A DNA stretch of 64,000 nt from Bactericera cockerelli (Eukaryota > Arthropoda > Insecta > Hemiptera > Triozidae). A program made the translations under genes and the position numbers. The stretch's first letter is position 1; each line of letters begins with the position of its first letter. A model generated the notes under the pieces. That model saw only the letters and a program-made list of their open reading frames with translations. It had not been told where the DNA came from and searched no databases. Positions 13,275 through 24,246 of the stretch are shown one piece after another. Location of the stretch: the NCBI GenBank assembly GCA_024516035.1, contig CM044960.1, forward strand, positions 20,352,668 to 20,416,667. Reading direction: 5' to 3'.

Positions 13275-13441
13275 TGGGTGGAAGAGATTGCCTAAGGCAA
13301 TAACCCCGCCCTTTAGTTAGGACATATATTATATTATGTATATATTTTTTTTTTTTTTTTCTTCTATTGTATTGTATTTTAATTTGTAATTATTTGTATT
13401 GTATATAATATGTCCTATTAATAAAGTGTAAATAAATAAAT
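13275..13441 (+). mobile_element. Probable LINE 3'-UTR fragment
   Basis: It begins near GGAAGAGATTGCCTAAGGC and passes through a T-rich stretch. It ends in a polyadenylation-like AATAAA inside CTATTAATAAAGTG, followed by (AAAT)n. The opening 'GATTGCCT..GGC.ATAA..CCGCC' stretch is one I associate with 3' ends of insect non-LTR retrotransposons. A degraded match, AGATTACCTAAGGCGATAA, occurs near 57090. No coding part is preserved and no clean TSD was found. Confidence 0.5.
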
Positions 13442-13579
13442 CATATCGTCATTATCTCGTCATCAATGGTAGCCAGGTGGTTGTTATAGCACTTGGGCTG
13501 ATGGTAACGTGTCCGGTTGTCTCATGGCACCAAGTTGTCCCAGCTCACTCATGATCTGTACCAATTTGACTTGCGAGTT

Positions 13580-13708
13580 ATTATATTTGTGTTAATCACT
13601 GTCGTGATATCACAACTACTCAAACGTTCCTAAATCTACGCTGAATCCAGGACTTGAACCACCGACCTCCAGGTTACAAGTCTTCCTCATCGATCAAGCT
13701 ACTGAGGT
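13580..13708 (-). mobile_element. tRNA-derived SINE, reverse orientation
   Basis: On the minus strand it has an A-box-like TAGCTTGATCGATGAGG, then TGTAACCTGGAGGTC and a B box GGTGGTTCAAGTCC. A body with TAGTTGTGAT and AGTGATTAACACAAATA follows. The copy at 61845-61975 has the same head and a similar body, so this is a dispersed family and not a tRNA gene. Confidence 0.65.
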
Positions 13709-14652
13709 TAGTTGCAAACGACGGGGACGTACGAATCAAAATGACCATCTTGTAGAATTAATTTTTTCCCTAAAGCTTTTGCATCCTTTGAATAAGAAGT
13801 GTAAAAGGTAGCTTGGTCGTTCATGACTTTGCTTGGGAATTTCCTTTTAATATTCCCCAAGCTGTATATGTATCTTATACTCCTTTTTCATAGCCCCCCC
13901 CCCTTTCAATTGACATACTAATACAGTTTTAAGTGAACTACCTATATAGTCAAATCAGGTATCTTACCAACAAACCCCTCCGTTTGCCGGGGCTGCTTTA
14001 AAGGGCCTCTCTATATCTGTTGGTCTCATTAGCCATTATTATTTGTCTACCCAGGTATAACTTCACACTCTATCGCCTATATGAACCAGGTGTGCTATGT
14101 AGGCACATTTATATGTAGGTATACAGAGTGATAAGCATGGAGTGTAGTACTACTGATGGCAACATTTATTCTGCGCGGTAAAATTCAAGGCCAGCCTCAG
14201 CAAGAGGAGAGCTTTACTTAATTTATGATAGATTGATAATGGAAGTGAGTGAGGAGAGGTAGGGATTATAGTGATAATAATTAATTATGATGTCTTGAGG
14301 ATTGCCTATGCGTAATGAGCTTTCAGGAGTTACTAAGACTTCTTATATTAGAGTTATACTTATTATGTAATAATTATTAAAAGTATTGAAGTATATTTAA
14401 AAGTGATTAGAAAATTGGAACTAGTTTAGTGGTGTTGTTGTAAATACGTAGTTTTGCAATCTGATTTGTGGAGGAAGTGGTCCAAGAAGGTGGTCATTTG
14501 TTTGGACAATAATATTATGTAATTTTGTGAAACGGCTTTATTTGTGACACGATTAATGTGAAGTACCGTTGAAGTTACATTCAATGATAAACGGAAGCTT
14601 GTTTTATTTTGTAGGAGGTTAGGAAGTATGGGTTCTGATGTTGGCTGCTTGC

Positions 14653-14899
14653 ATATGAAGACCCTAGTTCACAAAGGGTACAAGTGACAAATCTAATATT
14701 TGGAGAAAATCAATGTTAAAGTCCTCAGCTTGTAGCATTGTAGGTGATGCTTGTACCACATGAGTGTGCTCCAGGTATCAAATATTCGAAAGATCGTTTG
14801 TGCTCTAAACAGAATGGATATTCATTAACCCATTGTAACCTCTAACTCATTTTCTCAAGAAATGTCACTTGTACCCTTTGTGAACTAGGGTCTTCATAT
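14653..14899. mobile_element. 247-bp MITE with 37-bp perfect terminal inverted repeats
   Basis: The left end ATATGAAGACCCTAGTTCAC and the right end are perfect inverted complements for about 37 bases, through the inner AAGGGTACAAGTGACA. The centre is unrelated AT-rich sequence without coding potential. The outer TA at each end would fit a TA target duplication, as in Tc1/mariner-type MITEs, but TA inside a palindrome is weak evidence. Confidence 0.8.
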
Positions 14900-14950
14900 A
14901 ATATGGGAAAATACTTGAAACTTGCTTTACCTTGCCTACACCTGTGACCC

Positions 14951-14952
<2 letters not shown>

Positions 14953-14983
<31 letters not shown>
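14953..14983. repeat. Poly-T tract (31 bases)
   Basis: An uninterrupted T run is followed at once by the small hairpin TTTCGACATGATGTCGAAA. It may be the tail of a retroposed element on the minus strand, but no body can be recognised. Confidence 0.7.
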
Positions 14984-15804
14984 CGACATGATGTCGAAAA
15001 TTTAGTTCTTTAATTTTATTGGAATGCCTTCCAATATGATTTTTTCCTCAGTCATACATATATAGATACTCTACTTTTATTCTACAAATTTATATGAATA
15101 GCTAATTATCCTAATAATGTGTATTTCATTGCTCATTAGACAAAATTACCCAGAACACAAACAAATAAAAGTATGAAGCCGCCGAAATATTTCTGCTATG
15201 AACGCAGTATGAGCGGTAAGAGTAGGTACTTTTTTACTAATTAATTATTTTTTAAAAATATGTTTAGATAGTTCACTAAAGCTACATTGCAATGCATCTG
15301 TAGCTCAAGCTTGATTTAATTTTATTATGATTTTTTTACATCTAAAATATTATGTACATTGTACACTCTGAATTCCTTTCTGAGGTATATTATTTGTCCT
15401 TTTTTAAAACTAATGATGATGCTCAAATAGTGAATAATGTTAACTGCCATTCCTAAAAAAATATTTTATAAAAAAATGAAGTTTTAATAATAATAAAAAA
15501 TATTAAATGTAAACAGATGTAAACATTTTAAACATAGGTCATTAATTAAAGTATTTCTTAGATACAGGGTGGTACATTTCAATGATGCTTTCATTTTAAT
15601 GATTTCTTAGCCTCGAATTATGAAACAGGATTATTTTAACTAATCCTACACTATCCCTTAACACGCCCTTTGGTGGGAATTTTGAACCAATCACATCGGA
15701 TTTATATCAGCTGGTAAGTGATGGTGGCTTGGATTAACAAATTAATCCCAGATATATCCCAGAGGACTTCGTGGGTGACCATTCAAATTTGAACTCTCAT
15801 GAAA

Positions 15805-15830
15805 GCTGGCTGTTTTCGAAAACAGCCAGC
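15805..15830. repeat. Perfect 26-bp palindrome
   Basis: Thirteen bases, GCTGGCTGTTTTC, are followed directly by their exact reverse complement with no loop. The flanking bases do not pair, so the length is exact. Confidence 0.95.
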
Positions 15831-15835
15831 ATCAT

Positions 15836-15867
15836 CAGCCTGGTTTGGATCGATCCAAACCAGGCTG
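15836..15867. repeat. Perfect 32-bp palindrome
   Basis: Sixteen bases, CAGCCTGGTTTGGATC, are followed directly by their exact reverse complement with no loop. It sits five bases after the preceding palindrome. Confidence 0.95.
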
Positions 15868-16567
15868 GTCGAGGTTAATGTGAGTGGGTGATTCGTGAGT
15901 TTAAAGCGAATTTACGAGTCCACAGTATGTTTACCGCCTTGCCCAGCAGTTTTCCTGATGCTGGACGTGAAGTGATAGGTAGAATACCTACCTTAATTTA
16001 TTTTAAATATCTCAAAATCAACTTCTTTTTCTTCGTAAAGACCTCTGTTTTATTGGACATCCAGTATAATTCGTTCTGTATACGTACATATATTATACAT
16101 ATTATTCTACAGTAATAAAGGCCCATGTACCATAACACGCTGCACTACACACGCTCCGAGAGATGTTTTTAATTGTCCAGATTTCTATGATTTTTTTTGT
16201 TTGTTGTTGAACTCCTAAAAGCTATTTATCATAATTCATTTTTGTTTGCCTTTGTGTCACCCTAGTGTTGAACATATTTTTTAAGGAGAGAGATTATTAA
16301 TTTAACACTGTAGAAGCATCCATTTTTATCTAAAAAATCATCATATTCATCTGTTATGTCTATAAAATGAGTAGTTGATAAAACATCATAATTTGTATGC
16401 AATCTCTTTACTACTTATGTTATAAATTTGTACAGTTGCACAAATGCACATACATATTTTTTATGCGACAATTCTGATCTAATTAGATTTTCACTATCGC
16501 TGTGTAATATGGAAATGCAATTTTAAGCAATATTCAATCTACCTATTTGTAATAGGTAGTTTGAATT

Positions 16568-16633
16568 GAATCAGTGGTTAAGCACTCGCTTGCCCAAACG
16601 GCTGTGAAACACTCATCTTTAAAAAAAAAAAAA
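16568..16633 (+). mobile_element. Miniature SINE: tRNA-like head joined to the CTACAGTAGC-family tail
   Basis: A tRNA-like segment TCAGTGGTTAAGCACTCGC runs directly into GGCTGTGAAACACTCATC and an A13 tract. That tail is the same as in the SINE at 11036-11250 and nearly the same in the copy at 52735-52870. The body between head and tail is missing, so this is either an internal deletion or a distinct short subfamily. Confidence 0.6.
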
Positions 16634-17250
16634 TACTGAGACTGGTATCACATTTTGGTGATGCGTAACACCTTACGGAACTAATTTTGCGGGTTTTGAG
16701 ACATATTTTAAAAAGAAGTGTTACATAGCACCATAGCAGCCAATGATGCAACTTTTCCTTGATAACATAAGCTCACAATCGCCAATATGTTGAAGACCAT
16801 AGTTTCACAGTAGGGTCGATGCACTTTTGTAAATTGTTTTATATGTTTAGGACGCGAACCCTAAACCCCTGATTCCTAGACCCCAGTCTACTGAACTAAC
16901 CAAGTTCTCATGAGGTGAAGTGAGAAAAAGAGTGGAAGAGAATGATTTGGAAGAGTCTAATCCAACCAGGGTTATGTTATCTAGTGGTTCCAAATTGTAA
17001 TGATAAATATTTTTAATTGTTATCAGCACACTATATTGCATAACGTAGTTCAAGAGCTGACCTTTACAGCAAATTTGATGAGCAACCACAGCCATCAGTT
17101 ATTTATAAACACACATGTACATAGATATATAGAGAATAGCTTGATGTAGGTAACGTGCGAATCTAAATGTACACGGAAAATAATAATAGGAGGTGCGATA
17201 AGACACATTTGGTGGCTATCTGAGAATATCTGTGATAACATTAGCCATGA

Positions 17251-18117
17251 TACAGGGTGGGGCAAAAGTCTGGAAACCCCTGAATAACTTTCGAATGGCT
17301 TCTTCGTTAAAATTAAAATTTTGTATGGTAAACCGGGCTAATAAGACCTTCTTTTAGAGTGGGGTCGATTTTTGTTACCGGCCCCCATGTCGGGGCCAGG
17401 GGGGTCAACTTTATTTTTTTAAATACGAACCCCCTCCTTGCGATACATTTTTGAAAAGGTCTTTAAATAAGAAATACATTGGTGCAAATTTTATTTTTTT
17501 AATATTAATTGTTTGCAAATGGCGTCCAACTTTGTGTATGCAGTAAAGTCTGGAAACCCCTGAATATCTTTCGAAAGGGCTTTCTCAGTAAATTTAAAAT
17601 TGTGTACGGCAATCCATGGTAATTAGACCTTATATTAGAATGGGACCGATTTTTTTTTACCGGCCCCCATGTCGGGGCAAGGGAGGCCAACTTCATTTTT
17701 TTAAATACGAAACCCCACCTTGCGATACATTTTTGGAAATGTCTAATTACCCCGACTTACCGTAGACAATTTTAAATTTACTAAGAAAGCCCTATCAAAA
17801 GATATTCAGGGGTTTCCAGACTTTACTGCATACACAAAATTGGACGCCATTTGCACACAGTTAGTATTAAAAAAATAAAATTTGCACCAATGTATTTCTT
17901 ATTTAAAGACCTTTCCAAAAATGTATCGCAAGGTGGGGGTTCGTATTTAAAAAAATAAAGTTGGCCCCCTGGCCCCGACATGGGGGCCGATAACAATAAT
18001 CGACCCCACTCTAAAAGAAGGTCTTATTAGCCCGGTTTACCATACAAAATTTTAATTTTACCGAAGAAGCCATTCGAAAGTTATTCAGAGGTTTCCAGAC
18101 TTTTGCCCCACCCTGTA
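17251..18117. mobile_element. 867-bp palindromic TA-flanked element (foldback-like MITE)
   Basis: The left arm 17251-17628 and right arm 17741-18117 are inverted complements along their whole length with scattered mismatches; the loop is 112 bp. The ends read TACAGGGTGGGGCAAAAGTC and its complement, and the outermost TA on both sides fits a TA target-site duplication (Tc1/mariner type). Within the arm, the outer part (from 17265) and inner part (from 17548) are diverged direct repeats, both starting AAAGTCTGGAAACCCCTGAA. The loop continues the inner unit. No coding capacity is evident; the minus frame at 17505-17696 is a by-product. Confidence 0.85.
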
Positions 18118-21100
18118 TAATGATTGCCATTTATTGCGTATTAGTTTTGCCTTTGTTTTGATACTCAGAAGTTGTTGCTATTTGTGCTGATAATATTTTG
18201 CAACTTGTTAGCACTTCGAGGTGATAGTGAAACTGTGCTTTAACTATGCAAGATTTCTTTTTTTTAAAGGTAAAAAGCTGTGATGTCTCGAAATATCGAA
18301 ATTTAAGGGTTAGTGTTCAGATAGTTTATTCTATCATAGAACCTAAGTGAATCATTGTTTCATACTGTGAAACATTAAAATAGAATTGCTCATTTGGCAA
18401 TTAATTATTTGTTTAAAACTTATTTACTATCACATTGAACTTCTTTATACTATCATATCCGCAATCCGCATAAGTGCCTTCTATGTACCCACACATAAGA
18501 AGTTATGTATGTTCTTATGAAAGGACTGCAGGTAACAGAATCAATAAATCGACTGAGAATGAACTTAGAGGCAAGTGGACAAAGACGACTCTTTAATGAC
18601 AAATAAAATTATTCACTTTGAATTATTGAATTTTATTCATGTTTAGATATTTTTATTTGTGTAATGTGTAGGATGTGATCATAAACTTATGATATGACAC
18701 TTGATGCACTTGAATGTTTATGCTAATAGATTTTTTATGCCCTCCTATGGGTCTTTATAGTTTCTTGTGATCATGGCTATTTATTAGAGGTCTGATGAGT
18801 TATTAAAGGTGCATTAGTATTTGTTGGATCCCATGACTCCTGAGGTCACCTCTATCCTTTCTGTTTGTGGATCTTGTTAAGTGTGTAAGTTTCTACCGAA
18901 AGTTTGGTCCTACTGTTTTGTCTTCTTTTTTCTACTCCTTCAGTAGCAACAGCTATGTTTGAAATTTGAAACTGGAATGACTGGAATCTGCCTTATAGTA
19001 TTAGTAGATAATATCATCTTCTATTTTGGTTCCTCTTAGAATTTTCATTTTCAGAGTAAATATTTATTCAACTTCTAAAGAAAAATTATATTGTAAAATG
19101 CACAATGTCACCATAAGCTTATGTCTTTTTTAGTCACAAGCTTTCATCTTTTATTCTGTCTGATGAAAGTTTGACTCAAGTAGTGAAAACATCAAAGGAC
19201 GGCAACTGAATCTTAGCAACAAATATTAAATCCAGTGGTCTTGCTGAGACTACACCCCTAAACATTTGCATAATCACTAGCTTGGTAATTAAATTGAAAG
19301 GGTAATAGCTCCTCCCTCACTTGTTACCCTTTTGGTAGATAAAAAGGAATGCTATTTAGTTTATCAAAATATTGGTGCTGGTCTTTTCTTTGCAAAATAA
19401 TCTAAAAAAAAATGGTAATTGGTCGGAGCAAAAATGCAAAACTTTCGAGTTTTTAATCCTGGATTTAAATTTTAAAATCAGGGGACATATTCTATTTTGG
19501 AGAGCTTTTACAGGATGCACAAAAAATCGGATGTATATGAATTTATAAAAAATGACTCAGTACTCAGTAAAGTTTCACTTTTAAATTGTTGTGTTTAAAA
19601 GCTAAATTCAGTAGTTACCTGAATTTAGCTTTAAGTAACACCTAGCATAACAAATGTTGCATTTTCAAATTACTATAGCATACGTTCTAACGTTTTTGAC
19701 CATTCAGTCCATATCCATTATCCATACATCTTGTTGGGTTTGTGGAGAACATCAACATAGAAAGCTTCAACTGATTTGTATGACGTTTACCAGTAGCATG
19801 AAGTGCCATGAAATATAAATGAACTGTACAAGAGAGATTATAGTAATTGAAAGCACGTCCAAGTTGAATAATATAGCTCCTTAAGAGGTATATTATTAAA
19901 TATGTATGTATCTCTAAAATACTCTTTATTTGGACTTTATAAATCTTGAAATGTCTCTTGTCAACTTGTCACACACAAAATCTGTATTTCTCTCTTCTTA
20001 ACCAAAATAACAAAGGGTTGTGATAATATTTAACAAGAGTTATTAGCGTCGTGTATTTTTAACCCCTTTTTTTCCTGAAACCCCAACCTCTCACGTCTGT
20101 CTCAACCCCAACCCTTCCCTCAACCACCGGGAGAAGGGTTAATTAGGAAGGGATTTTCTGATTAACCAGTGCCAATGCTGTGCGTGCATTTATTTTAATT
20201 ATTATTTAATATACACACGGATTAAATTCTCCCTATTATCCTTTGCCTCGTCTCTCAAGAGACTTGCTATGAGTAAGCTGTAACTCCAGGAATGTAATAG
20301 AGCAATTCTTGTGTTCTCTTTTGTTCACTTGGCTGCGATGATTGAGATTAAACATGTCGCTATTTATCTAATTGCCCTGAAATAAAGTTCGAGCATTATT
20401 TGAGTTTTGTTCTTTTTCAATCTATTACAAGTTTTTTTACTCTTCTATTGAGCGTACTCACGATAGTTTCGTCATAACGAGTCTCTGACATGCTCTTGCA
20501 TGTCCCCTCCTGTATTTGCTAAGATATGAAGATAATCCCTAGAAGTGCATTCAATGCACCTTGCACCTGTTCGCTCTGTCCTGGTAGAATATGACAAGGT
20601 GTCAACTGTCACTGATTGCACTTGTAGACCATTGTGTCATTCTGTTTTTCTTTTCCTTCTTCAAGCAGTGACACATGACGCTGTAGATGTGGATTTAGGC
20701 GCGGTTTTAACATTCAAAATCAATTAGGTGTACAAGTCTTTGTATTTTTATTAAAATAATATTTCAGATTCTGTTCTGAGAATTAAAGTCGATGAATTAT
20801 ATCAAATCTATTTATTCGAATGAATAAAACATGTTAAAAGCATATTAGATGAAAACTTCTTCCAATTCCTCACGAACTTGCAGGGTTTCTAACATACTCG
20901 TAGATGTTGCATTGCCCCTCTGGATTGCGAGGGAATCTTTGGGGAAGATACCATCCTGCTGTTGTGGTGCCTGCTAAAAATGGTTGAATCAGACATTTTG
21001 ATTTCTAGGCTCAATGGATCATTGATTAATAGAATGACTTACCCTAAGAGCTACAGGTTCATTTAGTATATGTATTGATTATTGGTTTGAATATGACATA

Positions 21101-22820
21101 TTGTGGTAATTTTTCAAAATTCTGAAGATTTGACAGGTGAGAGGGACACCTTGAACTTCGGTCCTTTTCCTTACCGCAGAATTACCGTTAAATCTCTTGA
21201 AACCGACTAAAGAAACAAAAGTCACTCAATTCTGATTCTGATCTGATATGAAAAAATTAAAATATTCTGATCTAGCTGCTAGACCTGAATCACATTACTC
21301 ATTTTCAAACAAACCCCTTGATAAACAATTAATATTGTAGATGTAGAAGATCTTAGAGATCATTAAAAAGAAGATCATGACTTCTTTTCGACCAAACTCC
21401 ATGGAATTAAAATAAACATGAGTTTTCGTCCTCAGCATTTCTGAAGACTCCTGAAGAAACCGTCTCGTCCCATCAACCGTCGCTGTATGTTTGGAAATGT
21501 CTAGACTTTTAGACTTGGTTCACAGGTCTCGCCTTCTGCCCTATGGCAATAGTGTTGTAGAGTTCTTCAGATATCGAATTTCATCATGCTCGGGAGACTT
21601 GGGTTGCCACCTCTGGCGCCTGTTTCATGGAAATCAGTCTACCCCGCCCACATCGAGAGGATCTGTCTTCTGAATCCTGTGCTGGGAAAAGCTCACGATT
21701 GATGGATGTGCTTGATAGATGATGGATCCATTACCTACGCCTGAAAAAAAGAAGATAACATTAGAAAGAAATATTGAACTATTGATTGTTTCTTGGTGCA
21801 CACAACTTCCAGCATTAACTTCTCCGAGTTCTCCGCCCCCTTCCGATTTCTTCTACAAGAGATTCTACAATCCAGAGAATTGTATATTAATTTTGCTTCG
21901 TATAAAACACCTCTTTCAGTTTTATGAAATGATTCTCATGTCTGGATGGATGATTCATACACACAACATTGAACCTGAGTCTACTCTGGGTTGTACCGAG
22001 AAATTCAGAACCTCTGAGGAGTACTGTCTCAGCTTTGTCTGCCCGGAGGCTCTTGGCATGGCGGGTCTGTCTGGTGCATTAGCCGCTAAGTGCACAACCT
22101 ACGACATGGACATAATGACTTTTTGTTTGGAACTGGATTGATAGAAACTTGGGAACAAATCTCCGAGCAGATTTTCTTTTGTTCTCGATTTGAACATTAG
22201 ATCCGTCCAGCGTCCCGCCCAGAAGTTGGAGCCGCATATCTGGCGCCATTTCATTTTTGGTGCTGAATTTGTTTTGCCACTGTCCATTTTCATTGCCACA
22301 GTCTAATCTGGTGATACGAGTGAGATACCACTGATATCTGATTGTTTGATAAGATAAGAAATCAAATTTACTGCTGCCAATTCAAAGTAACTGTAATGAC
22401 TTACTTATCTCACAAACTACCCTACAAGACTATGCCTTTGTCAGTTTATCGAATTTACTTTTCAAAGTGCTTAAAGATATGAGTGGATAATGTTTGTCAA
22501 AGGTTATGAACAACAGTAGTGCATTTAACATTTGAACCACTTTCTCAATGTTGATGTAAATCACTCAAGCCTTCGCCTTTGGCTCGCAATCGTTTCTATT
22601 GTACCTGCTAATTTTTGAGATCAGTATTATGGCATCTAAAGCTTTGTCCATACTAATAATGACAGTACTTTGTACTATGGAGTAGTCCATAGTATTGAGA
22701 ATTGATAAGACCTAAAAAAAAAAACCTACCTGTCAGATGTCGTCGGTACAAATGTTACTGAAAACAAAATTGTGTAATTGAATTGAGGTTCACGATAATT
22801 ATTATTTACACCGTCAATTA
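18118..22820. other. Non-coding stretch with one unsupported open frame
   Basis: The largest frame is 21719-22141 (+, 140 codons after two tandem ATGs). It has no recognisable domain, and its composition fits a moderately GC-rich chance frame. A shorter frame at 20545-20727 is similar. GC content rises by eye across 21480-22310. I cannot assign a function or exclude a degraded repeat. Confidence 0.4.
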
Positions 22821-23060
22821 GCGCATGTTTAGCTCGATGGTAAGATTCTGACTCTTTCCCGGGTTCAAACCCGAGTTGGTTCTGGTGCGCTTGAGTTGAC
22901 CCAGCAGGCCAGCACCATGTGTCACTTCTCCCCCATCAGAACGGAGGCATACTATGGGCTGGGCTACCTACAACACAACCTTAGCGTCTACAGTAGTTAC
23001 TGTTTAATTGCTACGAAATTAAGAAAGTCTGAAAAAACTCTTTTTTAATCCTCAGATGTG
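22821..23060 (+). mobile_element. tRNA-derived SINE of the CTACAGTAGC-tail family, longest copy
   Basis: The head contains A box TTTAGCTCGATGG and B box CGGGTTCAAACCCGAG, the polymerase III promoter layout of a tRNA. The body follows with GTGTCACTTCTCCCCC, GGCATACTATGGGCTGGG and CGTCTACAGTAGTTACTG. The tail is a degraded GTCTGAAAAAACTC. The other copies are at 11036-11250 (minus) and 52735-52870 (plus). The 3' tail is more diverged than in those two. Confidence 0.8.
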
Positions 23061-24246
23061 TACTCTGAGGTTAAGAATAAAACTACGTTTCTTCAAATTT
23101 CAGAATAATGATTAAGATTTCAACTGAAATCACATACTAACTATACCAACGAGATGTTTTATAAATAAAATTGTAATCTCAGTCACTAACAAGTACTTGA
23201 AGATTTCTTGCAATGGGTCAGTAATAAACGCAATATCTCACAAATCTTCGACATGAAAAAAAAACTCACTAGAAGCTTGCCAATTTTTCGCCTGCATAAC
23301 TTATCTTCACATTGACAATTATATAATTCTGCCTGGCACTGCGGACGAAGTAGGGGTGCTGAATGTAATCAATGTGATGGTTCGATCCAAGTTCATTTTG
23401 TATTTTTCCTGCGTACTTCGCAGGATAGACCATGCTGGGGCCGGCGCCAAGACAGAACCGGTTTCCGTTGTAACGACTTGCAGCTCTGCTCTGTCCTAAC
23501 CATTTTCTACCTTTTCCTTATGGACTTGTGATACGTCCATTTTTCTTCTTCTTCTTCTTTATCATTTTTATCATTCATAAAATTTGCTCGTAATGCTGAC
23601 TTGGTGTATTTCCATTTCAAATTAATGCATCGATATGGCGTGGATGTTATGTTATATCTCGATATAGACAGGTACAAATGCATAGGTATCTACTAGTTTG
23701 TCTGGTTTACTAAGAAGGAGTGTTCAGGCTGTACGCTGTGCAGTGTGCCTATACTGCCTATGTTATATACTCACTATCTACCTGAGCTAAGGATATCCAT
23801 ATTCATAACATTACTATAGTTGATTAAAAATTGCAAATCATCAGGTACTATAGGTGGAAGGAAGTTTTATGTCTGCTTCAACTCCTCGAAAAGTTTGTTT
23901 TCAGGTTTAATGTTTTCAGGTAAAAATGTATTATTTTCAGTTGTTATTGTTAAAAATGGGTTAAAATAAAATAATTGTAACTTGAATTTATTTTTTTATT
24001 TAAAAATGAGACACATAACATTGTAATGATCAAAGTTTAATAGTTCTCAAAATGCCCTCTCATTTCCATTTTCCAGTTCAAATAAAGATTGATTTTATTC
24101 ATTTACGCTTTATGTATGAAAACCCTCTTATATATGAAACATAATAAATTTTAGCTGACTTGCACTGGCACCATCAAAATGACCAGAGTTTGACATATCA
24201 ATATCATAACAATTCAAGCAGGATCAGGTGGTGCCTATAGAATGTA
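23061..24246. other. Non-coding stretch
   Basis: No gene is seen. A GC-richer segment at about 23322-23520 contains GATGGTTCGATCC, similar to a B box, but I could not place it in a repeat family. A short (CTT)n run lies near 23543-23558. Confidence 0.45.

Larger units (their letters stand above)
15763..15910 (+). mobile_element. Degenerate 5S-rRNA-derived SINE fragment carrying two perfect palindromes
   Basis: GACTTCGTGGGTGACCATTC, then CAGGCTGG, GGTTAATGTGAGT and GTGAGTTT.AAGCGAAT follow the order seen in the better copies at 25212-25440 and 43995-44266. The 5' part of the 5S head is lost. Where those copies have a short GC-rich joint, this one has two perfect palindromes at 15805-15830 and 15836-15867. 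Confidence 0.65.

Noticed and set aside
15555..15575. ATACAGGGTGG, resembling the end of the 17251 element
   Set aside because: No inverted partner was found downstream. A lone CACCCTGTATA near 36089 likewise has no mate.
21719..22141. 140-codon plus-strand open frame
   Set aside because: No recognisable domain, no neighbouring splice context, and a moderately GC-rich stretch where such a frame can occur by chance.
22821..22890. Functional tRNA gene (good A and B boxes)
   Set aside because: No closing acceptor stem, and the sequence continues into a dispersed SINE body. The same applies to 37398-37462, 49791-49855 and 61845-61975.
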